Source: Candidatus Dormiibacterota bacterium (GTDB taxonomy: Bacteria > Acidobacteriota > Polarisedimenticolia > Gp22-AA2). From it: a DNA stretch of 64,000 nt. Position 1 is the first letter of the stretch, and every line of letters begins with the position of its first letter. The DNA lies in the NCBI GenBank assembly GCA_035635555.1, contig DASQAT010000006.1, positions 98,633-162,632 of the forward strand. The letters run 5' to 3'. Shown in pieces: positions 1 through 10,174 of this stretch. Below the pieces are notes generated by a model that was given only the letters and a program-made list of their open reading frames with translations, did not search any database and was not told where the DNA came from. A program made the position numbers and the translations under genes.

Positions 1-473
1 CCGTCCCCGACTGCCCCGAGGAGGAGTGGGACCAGACGCTGGACGTGAACCTGAAGGGGACGTTCCTGATGTCGAAATACGCCCTGCCCCACATGATCGA
101 GAGGCGCGCGGGCGTGATTGTCAACAACAGCAGCGGCTGGGGCCTGGTCGGGGGGGACGCGGCCGCGGCCTACTGCGCCTCGAAGGGGGGCGTGGTCCTG
201 CTCACCAAGGCGATGGCGATCGACCACGGCCGCCACGGAATCCGCGTTAACTGCATCTGTCCGGGCGACGTCGAGACCCCGATGCTCCCCGAGGACGCCA
301 AGCAGCGCGGTCAGACCTGGGAGCAGTACCTGCAGGGGGCGGCGAACCGGCCGCTCGGCCGCATCGGCAAGCCGGAAGAGATCGCCCGCGCCGTCCTGTT
401 CCTGGCGACCGACGACTCGTCGTTCATGACCGGCTCGGCCCTGGTCGTCGACGGCGGCGGCTCGGCGGATTGA
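1..473 (+). CDS. Short-chain dehydrogenase/reductase, 5' end cut off by the window
   Basis: The frame is open from base 3 and stops at TGA 471-473, so only the C-terminal ~156 residues are present. The part seen is a classical SDR: an N-N-S-S segment before the active site, then the Tyr-x3-Lys pair in 'YCASKGG', then the 'RVNCICPGDVETPM' segment after the active-site helix. It ends in 'GSALVVDGGGSAD', the usual SDR C-terminus. Family members are NAD(P)-dependent cytoplasmic oxidoreductases; the substrate cannot be told. It converges with the SDR at 493-1263, with 19 bases between them. The Rossmann glycine motif lies outside the window. Confidence 0.9.
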   Translation, partial: VPDCPEEEWDQTLDVNLKGTFLMSKYALPHMIERRAGVIVNNSSGWGLVGGDAAAAYCASKGGVVLLTKAMAIDHGRHGIRVNCICPGDVETPMLPEDAKQRGQTWEQYLQGAANRPLGRIGKPEEIARAVLFLATDDSSFMTGSALVVDGGGSAD

Positions 474-492
474 GTGGAACGCGCGTCGTCGA

Positions 493-1263
493 TCACCAGC
501 GCATCTTGGGGGCCACGATCATCTGGCCGCCGTCCACGAACAGCGTCGTCCCGGTCATGAACGGGCAGGCGCTCGAGGCCAGGAACAGGATCGCCGCGGC
601 GACCTCGTCCGCCTCTCCCGCGCGCCTGAGGACACCGAGGTTCTCGATCGGCGTGCCGCGCGGCGGCAGATCGGCCGTGGACATGTCGGTGTAGATCCAG
701 CCGGGCGCGACGCTGTTCACGCGGATGCCGAACTCGGCGAAATCGATGGCCATCGAGCGCGTCAGACCCACGATTCCCGCCTTGGCCGCGTTGTAGCTGC
801 CTCCCAGGGGATCGCACTCGAAGGCGGATGTCGAGGAGAGGGTCACGATCCGGCCGGAGACCTTCGCGTCGCGCATGGCGCGCGCCGCCTCGCGACCGCA
901 CAGGAACGTGCCGCGCAGGTGGATGGCGATCATCCGGTCCCACTCCGCGACCGTCGTGTCGGCCAGGTTCTTGTACGGGTCGGCGACGCCCGCGTTGGCG
1001 ATCATCACGTCCAGCCGTCGGAAGCGCCGCACCGTTTCCTGGACGAGACGCTTCACGTCCGCCTCCGACGTGACGTCGCAGGTCAGGGACTCGACCCTGC
1101 CGAGGGAAGCCAGCTGCCGCGTCGCGGCATCGAGCGAGTCCTTGCGCAGCGACGCCAGCATGACCGAGGCGCCTTCGCGCAGAAGGGCCGCCGCCGCGGC
1201 CCTGCCGATGCCCCGGGATCCTCCCGTCACGATGGCGACCTGTCCCTTCAACCCGTAATCCAT
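493..1263 (-). CDS. SDR-family oxidoreductase
   Basis: A full-length classical SDR of 256 residues, the normal family length. The NAD(P)-binding motif 'TGGSRGIG' is near residue 14, 'NAG' near residue 90, and the catalytic Ser-Tyr-Lys set is visible as 'SSTSAFECDPLGGSYNAAK'. The C-terminus 'FVDGG' is typical. ATG at 1263 is the only start that leaves the N-terminal beta strand intact. Substrate unknown. It diverges from the GST-like gene at 1320 across 56 bases and faces another SDR at 1-473, so the three probably belong to a catabolic or detoxification group. Confidence 0.92.
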   Translation of the reverse strand: MDYGLKGQVAIVTGGSRGIGRAAAAALLREGASVMLASLRKDSLDAATRQLASLGRVESLTCDVTSEADVKRLVQETVRRFRRLDVMIANAGVADPYKNLADTTVAEWDRMIAIHLRGTFLCGREAARAMRDAKVSGRIVTLSSTSAFECDPLGGSYNAAKAGIVGLTRSMAIDFAEFGIRVNSVAPGWIYTDMSTADLPPRGTPIENLGVLRRAGEADEVAAAILFLASSACPFMTGTTLFVDGGQMIVAPKMRW

Positions 1264-1319
1264 GTAAAGGGTCTTGTATCATCGCGACACGCGCCCGGTC
1301 AACGCGCGGAGCACGCCTT

Positions 1320-2075
1320 ATGACGCTCGTCCTGTACGACATCTTCTGGTCGCACTTCTGCGAGAAGGCGCGCTTCTGTCTCGACTACAAGGGCCTGCCG
1401 CACACGATCGTGCGGGTCAACCCGTTCACCAGGCGGCAGGTGATCGATCTCGGAATGCGCGGCGACGTTCCGGTCCTCAAGGACGGCGCCCGCGTGATCG
1501 CCGGGTCCGGCGCCATCGCCTCTCACCTCGAGGAGACACACCCGGGTCCACCGCTCCTGCCGCGCGAGACGCGGGCCCGGGAGTCCGTCCTCGCCCTGCA
1601 GACGAAGTGCGACGAGTGGCTCGGACCCGACGCCCGGCGCGTCGCCTACGAGGTGGCGCTCGAGAATCCGGCCCTCCTCGTGGGGACCATCCTCTGGCCC
1701 CGCCCGCCGAAGCGCTGGCTGAATCCCCTCCTGCTGCGCCTCGTCGAGCCGCGCGTGCGTCGCAAGTTCAAGATCTTTCCGCGCGAGCTGCAGGAGAGCC
1801 GGGAGAGGCTGCGCCGGTTGCTCGGCGAGCTGCAGGCCGCGATCGCGCCGACCGGGTTCCTGGTGGGGGATCGGATGACGCTCGCCGATATCGCGGCGGC
1901 GTCCCTCCTTGACCCACTGGAGATCGTCCCGGAATTCGTCCGCGATCCTGCCCACGCCCCGCTGTTCGCATGGAAGCGCCGCCTGGCGCGCCTCCATGGG
2001 CGCCGCCAGAGGACACCGTGGCTTTCAGGCGCACCGCCCCCCGGCTATCCGCGGCTTCCGCTCGCGGAGACCTGA
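1320..2075 (+). CDS. Glutathione S-transferase-like protein
   Basis: 251 residues. Residues 1-80 read as a thioredoxin-fold GST N-terminal domain: 'SHFCEKARFCLDYKG' corresponds to the usual S/C-P-F-x-x-K-x-R segment, and 'GDVPVLKDG' to the cis-proline loop. The C-terminal half is helical with 'FLVGDRMTLADIAAA', the capping-box motif of GST C-terminal domains. The family conjugates or reduces electrophiles with glutathione in the cytoplasm, but the substrate here is unknown. ATG 1320 follows a short divergent promoter region. The long proline-rich tail after residue 225 is not typical and may be disordered. Confidence 0.85.
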   Translation: MTLVLYDIFWSHFCEKARFCLDYKGLPHTIVRVNPFTRRQVIDLGMRGDVPVLKDGARVIAGSGAIASHLEETHPGPPLLPRETRARESVLALQTKCDEWLGPDARRVAYEVALENPALLVGTILWPRPPKRWLNPLLLRLVEPRVRRKFKIFPRELQESRERLRRLLGELQAAIAPTGFLVGDRMTLADIAAASLLDPLEIVPEFVRDPAHAPLFAWKRRLARLHGRRQRTPWLSGAPPPGYPRLPLAET

Positions 2076-2177
2076 CCCGCTCTCGACGGTCCCGCCGCCC
2101 CGGCGCGCCTTTATCATCTTTTTACCACCCGGTTCCCGGACACCTCCCCACGGATGGCGCCCCCGGGGGCCGGACCC

Positions 2178-2183
2178 TATATT
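2178..2183 (+). promoter_or_regulatory. Candidate -10 element upstream of the chemoreceptor gene
   Basis: TATATT at 2178-2183, 75 bases before the chemoreceptor start. The same hexamer recurs upstream of three other genes in this window. No convincing -35 hexamer is seen here, so the call is weak. Confidence 0.3.
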
Positions 2184-2257
2184 GACGCCCGTCGTGCCCT
2201 GCCTGAAGTGTGTCCGGCCGCCGGCGCCGGGAACGTAAGGGACGACGGAGCCTCAGG

Positions 2258-4558
2258 ATGGCCGGAGAGCGCAGCGCCACAGCGAGGGTCGGCCGGGGCC
2301 CGGGATCCGGGCACGCCCTCGGCCCCGCGCTGGTCGCCGGGACCGGTCTTCTTCTCGGGCTGCTGGGCGCCATCCTCATCGTGAGCGGCACGGCCACCAT
2401 CGAACGACACGCCTTCGGCTCGATGCGCCAGCGGGGGATCGGCCTGACCCGGATCCTGGCGGTCGCGGCGGCGGGAGCGGAAGAGAACGGCGGCCTCGAG
2501 AGGCTCAAGACGGTCCTCGAGCAGGTGGTGGGTGACGGCGATCTGGTGTATGCCGGGATCGTGGACCGGGACGGGGCCGTGGTGCTCGAGGCGGGCGCCG
2601 CGGGAGCCCGGCCGATTTATGCGGCGCGCAGTCTGCCGGTGGCTCCGTCGGACCAGGGGGATCGAATCGTCGGTCTCGGCGGCGAACCGCTCTTCCTCTT
2701 CACGTTTCCGATCGAGATTCCGACACGTCCTCTCGAGTCTTCCCCGTTCGCGGCGGGAAGGAGCGGGGCGGAGACTCAGGGCCGCCCGGGCGGAGTCCAG
2801 GGGAGCTCGGACGAGACCGGTCTGGGCCCCCGATCGGCCGGCGCCGCCCCGCGCCTGGGTGCCGCCGCTGCGGAACGCGGACTCGTTCAACACGTGGCGG
2901 TCGGCCGAGGCTACATCGGTGACGTCCGGGTAGCCTTCGGCGCGGCCCCCGTCGACGACGCGCGTCAATCCTTCGCCGTGCAGGGATCCCTTCTCGGGCT
3001 CGCGGTGGTTCTCGGAGGAATGCTCCTGGCCCAGGTGCTCACGCGCCGTCTCGTCCTGCGGCCCGCCCGGGACCTGGTGTCGGTCGCCTCCGGCCTGGAG
3101 GCGGGGGATCTCGGCCGGCGCAGCGAGGCCGGTGGAGCCGCCGCCGAGATCGCCTCGATCGGGCGGGCGATCGACGCGCTCGGAGACCGGCTGGAGGGGA
3201 CCATCCATCGCCTGCGCGAGGAGTCGAGGCGGGTGACCGACCTGGTGCAGGGGTCGGAGTCTTCGGCGGCCACGGTCGTGGCGGGGACCGCCTCCCAGCA
3301 GGCGGTCGTTCAGGCCGCCGTGGCGACCGCGGAGTCGCTGACACGCTCGGCGCGCAACGTGGTCTCGAGCGTGAGCGGTCTGTCGGCCTCTTCCGAGGAA
3401 TCGACGTCCTCGATCCTGGCGATGGTCGCCACGATCGAGGAGGTGGCCGGCCACGCCGACGGATTGACGATGTCGGTCGAGGACACGGCGGCCACCACCG
3501 AGGAGGTGGTCGGATCGATCAAGGAGATCGACCGGAACGTCGAGCTCCTGAACCAGTTCGTGGCCGAGACCTCCGAGGCGATGTCCCGCATGGGGAAGGT
3601 CATCGAGCAGGTCGAGCGCAACGCCGCCGACAGCAAGGCGATCTCGGAGCTCGTGGCAGGCAACGCCGAGAAGGGGATGCGCGCCGTCGTGCACACGATC
3701 GAGGGGATGGACGGCATCTACGGCAGCGTCTCCCAGACCCGGAAGGTCATCGAGTCGGTCGGCCGGAAGGGGCAGGAGATCGGGCTGATCCTGAACGTCA
3801 TCCAGGAGGTCACGGAGCAGACCGATCTCCTGGCGCTCAACGCCGCCATCATCGCGGCGCAGGCCGGGGAGCACGGCCGCGGCTTCGCCGTCGTGGCGGA
3901 GGAGATCCGGCAGCTCGCCGAGCGCACCGCCACGAGCGCGAAGGAGATCGAAAATCTGATCGCCTCGTTCCAGTCGGAGACCGGGCGGGCGGTGCAGGCC
4001 ATGCAGGAAGGGATGGCCCGCGTCGAGGAGGGGTCCGAGCGCTCCCGCGAGGCGGGCAGGATGCTGAAGGAGATCCTGGAGTCGGCGCGCCAGTCCTCCG
4101 GCCGGGTCGGCGAGATCGCCGAGGCGGCCCGCGATCAGGCGAGCTTCAGGCTGATTGTCGGCGCCTCTGTCGAGAAGGTGCGCGAGATGGCGGCCCAGAT
4201 CAAGAAGGCGACCGGCGAGCAGATGCTCGGCTCGGAGCAGATCATGTCGGCTGTGGAGAACATGCGCGAGATGTCGGGGCACGTGAAGCGCGCCACCGCC
4301 GAGCAGACGCGCGGCTCCCGCTCCGTCACGCACGCCATCGGAAACGTCAGCGGCATGATCGCCGCGATCCACCGGGCCACGTCGGACCAGGCCGAGACCT
4401 CCGACCAGTTCCTGAAGGGGCTGGCCGCCGTCTCCTCGTCGATCGCCTCCAACCTCGCCGCCGCCGAACGGCTGCGGCAGGCCCTCGAGGGCCTGCGCGG
4501 CCACGCGCAGTCGATCGCCACCGAGCTGGCCGGCTTCACCGTCCGGCCGTCCCGCTGA
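2258..4558 (+). CDS. Methyl-accepting chemotaxis protein
   Basis: A 766-residue membrane chemoreceptor. One membrane helix lies near residues 24-45 and a second near 247-268, bracketing a ~200-residue periplasmic sensor region that I do not recognise. A HAMP-like segment follows, then a long coiled-coil signalling domain. The hairpin tip is clear: '[15 protein letters not shown]' followed by '[18 protein letters not shown]'. The family controls CheA kinase through CheW and so taxis or twitching. ATG 2258 is chosen because GGAG lies at 2247-2250; an in-frame GTG at 2210 is possible. No che genes are in the window. At the tip, Ile-Ile-Ala-Ala-Gln replaces the usual Ile-Glu-Ala-Ala-Arg. Confidence 0.93.
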   Translation: MAGERSATARVGRGPGSGHALGPALVAGTGLLLGLLGAILIVSGTATIERHAFGSMRQRGIGLTRILAVAAAGAEENGGLERLKTVLEQVVGDGDLVYAGIVDRDGAVVLEAGAAGARPIYAARSLPVAPSDQGDRIVGLGGEPLFLFTFPIEIPTRPLESSPFAAGRSGAETQGRPGGVQGSSDETGLGPRSAGAAPRLGAAAAERGLVQHVAVGRGYIGDVRVAFGAAPVDDARQSFAVQGSLLGLAVVLGGMLLAQVLTRRLVLRPARDLVSVASGLEAGDLGRRSEAGGAAAEIASIGRAIDALGDRLEGTIHRLREESRRVTDLVQGSESSAATVVAGTASQQAVVQAAVATAESLTRSARNVVSSVSGLSASSEESTSSILAMVATIEEVAGHADGLTMSVEDTAATTEEVVGSIKEIDRNVELLNQFVAETSEAMSRMGKVIEQVERNAADSKAISELVAGNAEKGMRAVVHTIEGMDGIYGSVSQTRKVIESVGRKGQEIGLILNVIQEVTEQTDLLALNAAIIAAQAGEHGRGFAVVAEEIRQLAERTATSAKEIENLIASFQSETGRAVQAMQEGMARVEEGSERSREAGRMLKEILESARQSSGRVGEIAEAARDQASFRLIVGASVEKVREMAAQIKKATGEQMLGSEQIMSAVENMREMSGHVKRATAEQTRGSRSVTHAIGNVSGMIAAIHRATSDQAETSDQFLKGLAAVSSSIASNLAAAERLRQALEGLRGHAQSIATELAGFTVRPSR

Positions 4559-4588
4559 TCGCTTCCGCCGCCCGGACGCTTCCCGCTA

Positions 4589-4618
4589 TGGACTTCGTTC
4601 GGCGGCTTCCGGTATATT
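4589..4618 (+). promoter_or_regulatory. Candidate sigma70-type promoter for the UPF0104-nrdR pair
   Basis: TGGACT (4589-4594), 18-base spacer, TATATT (4613-4618). It lies 61 bases before the start at 4680. The -35 matches four of six consensus bases and the -10 five of six. Confidence 0.4.
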
Positions 4619-4679
4619 GCGCCCGGCGCGCAGGCTGAGGCGTGCCCGCTTCGCGCGCGGACGACAGGGCGCGCTCCGG

Positions 4680-5735
4680 ATGCCCAGCGCGGTGAAACCG
4701 GCCCTCCGAATCATCGTCAGTCTTCTGCTGACGCTGTCTTGTCTCTTCTTCTTCGCGCGGCGCTTCGACGTCCGGGCGGCGACACGGAGCCTGCGCGAAG
4801 CGAGCCCCGGGCTCATCCTGCTCAGCGTGGCCCTCACCCTCCTCGCCTACCTGATCAGGGCCTGGCGCTGGCGTGTCCTGATGGCGCCGGTCAAGAAGGG
4901 GATCGGGATGTACAACCTGACCTCCACGATGTTCATCGGGTTCATGATCTCGTTCATCGTGCCGTTCCGGCTGGGGGAGGTGGCGCGTCCGGTGCTCCTC
5001 GCACGCCGCGAGAAGATCAGCGCCACGGCGTCGATCGCCGCCGTGGCCCTGGAGAGACTGTTCGACGTCATGACGGTCATGGCGCTCCTGGCGGTGTTCG
5101 TCCTGACGGCACGCGGCTCGGCCCTGGTCTCCCCCCGGAAGGGGGGCGGCGCCGAGCACGAGGCGTCGGTCTACCTGACCAAGGCGATCGTGGCCACGGC
5201 CCTCCTCGTCGCGGTCGCCCTGCCGCTCGTGCTGGTGCTCGTCCTGTTCCCGAACTTCGTCATGCGGGTGATGAAGGCCCTGCACGGCCGGCGTCATGGC
5301 GGCGCGGCGGCACGTCTGACGGAGATCGTCGAAAAGATGATCGCCGGGCTGGGGATCATCAAGCGGAAGAAGCAGCTCCTGCAGAGCATCGCCCTGTCGT
5401 TCCTGATGTGGCTGGTCATCGACGCGTCGGTGCTCATGGGCATCCGCGCGTTCGATCTGCGGCTGCGATTCACCGACATGTTTCTGCTGATCGTACCGCT
5501 CGGCCTGGGGATCGTCATGCCGACGCCCGGAGGAGTCGGCCCCTACGAGTTCCTGTGCCAGATCTCCCTCAGCGGATTCTGGGGCGTCCCCGAGGCCAGC
5601 GCCGGGGCGGCGGCGGTCATGCTGCACGCCATCACGCTCCTGCCGACCATCGCGCTTGGACTCATCTTCATGTGGCACGGCGGAGTGCGCCCCGCGGAAG
5701 TCCGGAAGATGGCCACCATCTCGAGGACGCCATGA
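4680..5735 (+). CDS. UPF0104/YbhN-family integral membrane protein
   Basis: 351 residues with about seven or eight hydrophobic segments. They begin near residue 9 with a long helix and include the family's '[18 protein letters not shown]' and '[13 protein letters not shown]' segments and '[11 protein letters not shown]' near the C-terminus. This is the lysylphosphatidylglycerol synthetase TM-region / UPF0104 superfamily, whose members sit in the inner membrane and are often tied to lipid or polyprenyl-lipid handling. The particular substrate cannot be inferred. ATG 4680 is preferred over an upstream start at 4617, which would add an Arg-rich leader overlapping the promoter. Its stop overlaps the nrdR start (ATGA), so the two are probably co-transcribed. 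Confidence 0.85.
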   Translation: MPSAVKPALRIIVSLLLTLSCLFFFARRFDVRAATRSLREASPGLILLSVALTLLAYLIRAWRWRVLMAPVKKGIGMYNLTSTMFIGFMISFIVPFRLGEVARPVLLARREKISATASIAAVALERLFDVMTVMALLAVFVLTARGSALVSPRKGGGAEHEASVYLTKAIVATALLVAVALPLVLVLVLFPNFVMRVMKALHGRRHGGAAARLTEIVEKMIAGLGIIKRKKQLLQSIALSFLMWLVIDASVLMGIRAFDLRLRFTDMFLLIVPLGLGIVMPTPGGVGPYEFLCQISLSGFWGVPEASAGAAAVMLHAITLLPTIALGLIFMWHGGVRPAEVRKMATISRTP

Positions 5736-6190
5736 GATGTCCCTTCTGCGCGCACATCGAGGACAAGGTGGTCGATTCGCGCGAGGGGAAGGACGGCCTG
5801 GTGATCCGTCGTCGACGGGAATGCCTGTCGTGCGGCCGCCGCTTCACCTCCTACGAGCGCATCGACGAGATCCCGTTCATGGTGGTCAAGAAGGACGGCA
5901 CGCGCGAGCCGTACGATCGCAACAAGGTCCTGGGGGGGCTGCGCAAGGCCTGCGAGAAGCGCCCGGTTTCGCCCGCCGCGCTGGAGAGGGTGGCCGACGA
6001 GATCGAGCAGATGGTCCAGGAGGCCCCCGAGCGGGAGATCCCGACGGTGAAGCTCGGCGAGCAGGTCATGGACCGCCTGAGGGAGCTGGACAAGGTCGCC
6101 TACGTCCGGTTCGCCAGCGTCTACCGGCAGTTCGAGGACGTCGACCAGTTCATGAAGGTGCTGAACGACCTGCTGGAGCAGAGGAAGTAG
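5732..6190 (+). CDS. nrdR: Transcriptional repressor NrdR
   Basis: 152 residues, the normal NrdR length. The N-terminal zinc ribbon is complete (Cys3, Cys6 in 'MRCPFC'; Cys31, Cys34 in 'CLSCGRRF') and is followed by an ATP-cone domain starting '[16 protein letters not shown]'. NrdR senses (d)ATP and represses ribonucleotide reductase genes by binding NrdR boxes. No nrd genes are in the window, so it acts in trans. ATG 5732 overlaps the upstream stop (ATGA), implying translational coupling with the UPF0104 gene. Confidence 0.97.
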   Translation: MRCPFCAHIEDKVVDSREGKDGLVIRRRRECLSCGRRFTSYERIDEIPFMVVKKDGTREPYDRNKVLGGLRKACEKRPVSPAALERVADEIEQMVQEAPEREIPTVKLGEQVMDRLRELDKVAYVRFASVYRQFEDVDQFMKVLNDLLEQRK

Positions 6191-6199
6191 CCTGCTCCC

Positions 6200-6228
6200 T
6201 TGCAGGTACCCCCGGGCGTCACTATATT
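6200..6228 (+). promoter_or_regulatory. Promoter of the hsp20-lon operon
   Basis: TTGCAG (6200-6205), exactly 17 bases, TATATT (6223-6228), 30 bases before the hsp20 start. This is the best-formed housekeeping-type promoter in the window. No CIRCE or other heat-shock operator is obvious nearby. Confidence 0.6.
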
Positions 6229-6257
6229 GAGCCCCGAATCCGCATGGGAGGTCCCCC

Positions 6258-6710
6258 ATGGCCGACATTGGCCCTTTCGTCGAGATCAGCCGCATCCAGA
6301 GCGAAATTAACCGTCTGTTCGATAACCTCCTCGAGCTGAAGTCGTCGGGGAGCGAGGGGACCGGCGAGTGGCTGCCGGCCGCCGACGTCTACGAGACCCC
6401 CGAGGAGCTGGTGGTCCGGTTCGAGGTGCCGGGGGTCCCCCTCAAGGACCTGACCCTGGCGGTCAACGGCAACAACCTCATCCTGAGGGGCGAGAAGAAG
6501 CGCACCGAGAGCGCCAAGGGCGCCAAATACCACTCCATGGAGCGGGCGTTCGGGAAATTCAAGCGGGTGGTGCACATCTCGTCGCCGGTCAACACGCACA
6601 AGGCGAGGACGGAGCTTGCGGAAGGGGTCCTCCGGATCGCCTTCCCGAAGGTGCCCGACAAGCGCGGCGAAGAGCTGCCCATCACGATCAAGATCGGGGA
6701 GCGCCCATGA
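6258..6710 (+). CDS. Small heat shock protein (Hsp20 / alpha-crystallin family)
   Basis: 150 residues carrying an alpha-crystallin domain from about residue 38. It shows 'ADVYETPEELVVRFEVPG', 'LRGEKKR' and the C-terminal 'ELAEGVLRIAFPK' block corresponding to the family's A-x-x-x-G-V-L signature. It acts as an ATP-independent holdase in the cytoplasm. ATG 6258 sits after GGGAGG at 6245-6250. Its stop overlaps the lon start (ATGA), a sensible pairing of an aggregation-preventing chaperone with a quality-control protease. A promoter lies at 6200-6228. Confidence 0.95.
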   Translation: MADIGPFVEISRIQSEINRLFDNLLELKSSGSEGTGEWLPAADVYETPEELVVRFEVPGVPLKDLTLAVNGNNLILRGEKKRTESAKGAKYHSMERAFGKFKRVVHISSPVNTHKARTELAEGVLRIAFPKVPDKRGEELPITIKIGERP

Positions 6711-9112
6711 GCAGCCAGCCCGTAGAGGTCCCCGAGGACCAGCTCAGGGTCCCGAAGGAGCTCCCGGTCCTGCCGCTGCGCGACATCGTGGTCTACCCGT
6801 TCATCATCGTGCCGTTGTCGGTCAGCCGGGAGCGATCGATCCGGGCGGTCGACCAGGCGCTCGCCGACAACCGGATGATCCTCCTGGTGTCCCAGAAGGA
6901 CAGCAAGGTCGAGGAGCCGAGCGAGCGGGACCTGTTCAATGTGGGGACGGTGGGCGTGATCATGCGGATGCTGAAGCTGCCGGACGGCCGCATCCGCGTC
7001 CTGGTCCAGGGGGTGTGCCGCGCCAAGGTGGACGATTTCATGCGCGGCGAGCAGTTCACGACCGCGACCCTGACCCGCATCGTCGAGCCGCAGGTCAAGG
7101 CGACGATGGAGCAGGAAGCGATGCTGCGGACCGTGAAGAAATCCCTCGAGAAGAGCGCCTCGCTGGGCAAGGCGATTTCGTCCGAGGTCATGGTCATCGC
7201 CAGCAACCTGGAGGACCCCGGCCGGCTCGCGGACCTGGTCGCCAGCAATCTGGACCTCAAAATCGAGGATGCCCAGACGGTCCTCAAGATGGTCGATCCG
7301 GTGGCGCGTCTGAAGAAGGTCAACGACCTCCTGAACAAGGAGCTCGAGCTTTTGAACATGCAGCAGGAGATCAACACGCACGCGCGCGAGGAGATCGACA
7401 AATCGCAGCGCGAGTACTTCCTGAGACAGCAGCTCAAGGCGATCCAGAACGAGCTCGGGGAGGGGAACGACCTGGCGGAGGAGGTCGAGCAGTTCCGCGA
7501 CAAGGCGCGCAAGGCGAAGATGCCCGCCAAGGTCTTCGAGGAGGTCGAGCGCCAGATCAACAAGCTGGAGCGCATGCACCCCGACTCGGCCGAGACGGCC
7601 ACGGTGCGCAACTACCTCGACTGGATGGTGAACCTCCCCTGGTCGCAGCAGACCAAGGACGCTCTCGATCTCAAGAAGGCGCAGGAAATCCTCGACGCCG
7701 ATCATTACGGTCTGGAGACGATCAAGGAACGCATCGTGGAATATCTGGCGGTGCGCAAGCTGAAGAAGAAGATGCGCGGCCCTATCCTGTGCTTCCTCGG
7801 CCCGCCGGGCGTCGGCAAGACGTCGCTCGGCCGGTCGATCGCCCGGGCGCTCGGCCGCAAGTTCGTGCGCATCTCCCTCGGCGGCATCCGCGACGAGGCG
7901 GAGATACGCGGCCACCGGCGCACCTACGTCGGGTCGATGCCGGGACGCATCATCCAGGGGATCAGCCAGGGGGGGTCCAACAATCCGGTGTTCATGCTGG
8001 ACGAAGTGGACAAGATCGGCTCCGACTACCGCGGCGACCCCTCGTCCGCCCTCCTCGAGGTCCTCGACCCGGAGCAGAACTATTCGTTCCGCGACCACTA
8101 CCTCAACGTGCCGTTCGACCTGTCGAACGTCATGTTCGTCGCCACCGCCAACCTCCTCGACCCGATCCAGCCGGCGTTCCGGGACCGCATGGAGGTGATC
8201 AGCCTCTCCGGCTACACGGAGGAGGAAAAGGTCGAGATCGCCAAACGGCACCTGATCCCGAAGCAGGTCGAGGAGAACGGGCTATCGGAGGCGCAGGTCT
8301 CGTTCCCCGACAAGGCCATCCTGACGATCATCTCGAAGTACACACGCGAGGCGGGTCTCAGGAACCTCGAGCGCGAGATCGCCAAGGTCTGCCGCAAGCT
8401 GGCGCGCCGCGTCGCGGAGGGAGAGGGCGGCCCCTACAAGGTCACGCCCGTCCGGGCTGAAGAGCTGCTCGGCGTCCCGCGCGTCACCCCGGAGATGGCC
8501 CTGATCAACAACCAGATCGGTGTTGCGACCGGGCTCGCCTGGACTGCGGCCGGCGGCGAGATCCTGTTCGTCGAGGCGACGACGATGCCCGGCAAGGGAC
8601 GGCTGATCCTGACCGGCCACCTGGGCACCGTCATGAAGGAGTCGGCCCAGGCGGCGCTGTCGTACGCGCGCTCCAAGGCGTCCGAGCTGGGCGTCGCCAT
8701 GAATGCCTTCGGCGACCTGGACGTTCACGTCCACGTGCCGGAAGGGGCGATCCCGAAGGACGGACCGTCGGCCGGCATCACCATGGCGACGGCCATCATC
8801 TCGGTGCTCACCAACCGCCCGGTGAGACGCAGCGTGGCCATGACCGGCGAGATCACCCTGCGCGGCAACGTCCTGCCGATCGGCGGCGTGAAAGAGAAGG
8901 TCCTGGCGGCGCGGCGGGCCAACATCGACACGGTCATCCTCCCCGAGGCGAACCGCAAGAACCTGGAGGAGGTCCCGAAGCTCTTCCGCAAGAACCTCAA
9001 GTTCTGCTTCGTGTCGGACGTGACCGAGGTGTTCGCCATCGCCCTGACCGAGGCGATGGCCCGGCGCAGCGGCCAGCAGCGCGTCGGCACGGAGCGCCCG
9101 ATAGCCATCTAG
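6707..9112 (+). CDS. lon: ATP-dependent protease La (Lon)
   Basis: 801 residues, standard LonA length. Order: N-terminal substrate domain beginning '[19 protein letters not shown]', a coiled coil, the AAA+ module with Walker A 'GPPGVGKTS' near residue 365 and Walker B 'VFMLDEVDK', then the serine-lysine protease domain. The catalytic Ser lies in '[11 protein letters not shown]' near residue 688 and Lys in '[10 protein letters not shown]' near residue 729. It degrades misfolded and regulatory proteins in the cytoplasm. The start is ATG 6707, overlapping the hsp20 stop, because the homologous N-terminus begins directly after it. Confidence 0.98.
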   Translation: MSSQPVEVPEDQLRVPKELPVLPLRDIVVYPFIIVPLSVSRERSIRAVDQALADNRMILLVSQKDSKVEEPSERDLFNVGTVGVIMRMLKLPDGRIRVLVQGVCRAKVDDFMRGEQFTTATLTRIVEPQVKATMEQEAMLRTVKKSLEKSASLGKAISSEVMVIASNLEDPGRLADLVASNLDLKIEDAQTVLKMVDPVARLKKVNDLLNKELELLNMQQEINTHAREEIDKSQREYFLRQQLKAIQNELGEGNDLAEEVEQFRDKARKAKMPAKVFEEVERQINKLERMHPDSAETATVRNYLDWMVNLPWSQQTKDALDLKKAQEILDADHYGLETIKERIVEYLAVRKLKKKMRGPILCFLGPPGVGKTSLGRSIARALGRKFVRISLGGIRDEAEIRGHRRTYVGSMPGRIIQGISQGGSNNPVFMLDEVDKIGSDYRGDPSSALLEVLDPEQNYSFRDHYLNVPFDLSNVMFVATANLLDPIQPAFRDRMEVISLSGYTEEEKVEIAKRHLIPKQVEENGLSEAQVSFPDKAILTIISKYTREAGLRNLEREIAKVCRKLARRVAEGEGGPYKVTPVRAEELLGVPRVTPEMALINNQIGVATGLAWTAAGGEILFVEATTMPGKGRLILTGHLGTVMKESAQAALSYARSKASELGVAMNAFGDLDVHVHVPEGAIPKDGPSAGITMATAIISVLTNRPVRRSVAMTGEITLRGNVLPIGGVKEKVLAARRANIDTVILPEANRKNLEEVPKLFRKNLKFCFVSDVTEVFAIALTEAMARRSGQQRVGTERPIAI

Positions 9113-9124
9113 CGGGCCCGGTCC

Positions 9125-10153
9125 ATGGCACGACTGGAGCGCCTCACCGAGAAAGGCTTCATCCACGAGGTCGCCCGCCTGGCGCGGCCGGGTCGCGGAG
9201 TTGCACAGCGGTCCGTCCTGGGCATCGGCGACGACGCCGCGGTCCTTCCGGCCTCTCAGGGACTGCACACGCTCCTGACGACCGATCTCCTCACCGACGG
9301 AATCCATTTCCGATCGGCCTGGACGCCGGGCGACCTGCTCGGACGCAAGGTGCTGGCGGTCAATCTGAGCGACATCGCCGCGATGGGCGGGGTGCCGGGG
9401 GCCTTCGTCTTCAGCGCCGGATTCCCGCGCAGCACCGACCCGCGCTACGCCCTCGATGTGGCGCGGGGGCTCGCCTCGCAGGCGCGTCGTTTCGGTGCCG
9501 TGCTCGTCGGTGGAGACACCTGCGCCTCCCGGACCCTCCTCGTCAGCGTCACGCTCCTCGGACATGTCGAGCGCGGGCGCGACGTGCGGCGGAGCGGCGC
9601 CCGCCCGGGGGACGGTCTGTACGTCACCGGGAGCCTCGGGTCGGCCGCGGCCGGGCTGCGCCTTCTGAGATCGGGGGCCCGTCTCGGCCGGGCCGCGGGG
9701 ATGCGCGCCGCCGCCATGCGCGCCCATCTCGATCCGGAGCCGCGCGTCCTCGCGGGGCGCGCCCTCGGCCTGACCGGTCTGGCGGCGGCGATGATCGATC
9801 TGTCGGACGGGCTGGCGCAGGATCTCCCGCGTCTGTGCGCCGCCAGCGGCACCGGGGCGGTCGTCGAGGAGGCGGCGATCCCGGTGGCGCGTCCGGCCGC
9901 GGCCGTTCTGGGAGGGCGCGCCGCGACGCGCGCCGCCGTCGTGGGTGGCGAGGACTACGAGCTTCTGTTCACGGCGCGTCCCGGGCACGACGACCAGGTG
10001 CGCCGCCTGGCGCGCCGGATGAGGCTGCCGGTGTCGCGCATCGGGCAGATCGTCCCGAAGCGGAGCGGCGTCCTGATCCTGACCCGCGAGGGACGCTACG
10101 TGCCGATGGAAGAGCTGCGGGGCAGGTTCCGGCACTTCCCTGCGGACGCCTGA
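9125..10153 (+). CDS. thiL: Thiamine-monophosphate kinase
   Basis: 342 residues of the PurM/ThiL fold. Visible motifs are 'GIGDDAAV' near residue 33, 'TTDLLTDGIHF', 'AVNLSDIAAMGG', 'VGGDTC' near residue 135, 'IDLSDGLAQDL' and 'GGEDYELLF'. It phosphorylates thiamine monophosphate to the active cofactor thiamine diphosphate. It starts 12 bases after lon and could be transcribed with it. No other thi genes are in the window. Confidence 0.95.
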   Translation: MARLERLTEKGFIHEVARLARPGRGVAQRSVLGIGDDAAVLPASQGLHTLLTTDLLTDGIHFRSAWTPGDLLGRKVLAVNLSDIAAMGGVPGAFVFSAGFPRSTDPRYALDVARGLASQARRFGAVLVGGDTCASRTLLVSVTLLGHVERGRDVRRSGARPGDGLYVTGSLGSAAAGLRLLRSGARLGRAAGMRAAAMRAHLDPEPRVLAGRALGLTGLAAAMIDLSDGLAQDLPRLCAASGTGAVVEEAAIPVARPAAAVLGGRAATRAAVVGGEDYELLFTARPGHDDQVRRLARRMRLPVSRIGQIVPKRSGVLILTREGRYVPMEELRGRFRHFPADA

Positions 10154-10174
10154 GCGGGATGGGTGCCCTAGGGT

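Noticed and set aside
2177..4504. 775-codon open frame on the minus strand
   Set aside because: It is exactly antisense to the chemoreceptor, has Arg/Gly/Asp-rich composition without any domain, and is the expected GC-driven shadow.
5543..6295. Minus-strand ORF opposite nrdR
   Set aside because: NrdR motifs on the plus strand are unambiguous; the antisense frame is Leu/Asp/Arg-rich filler.
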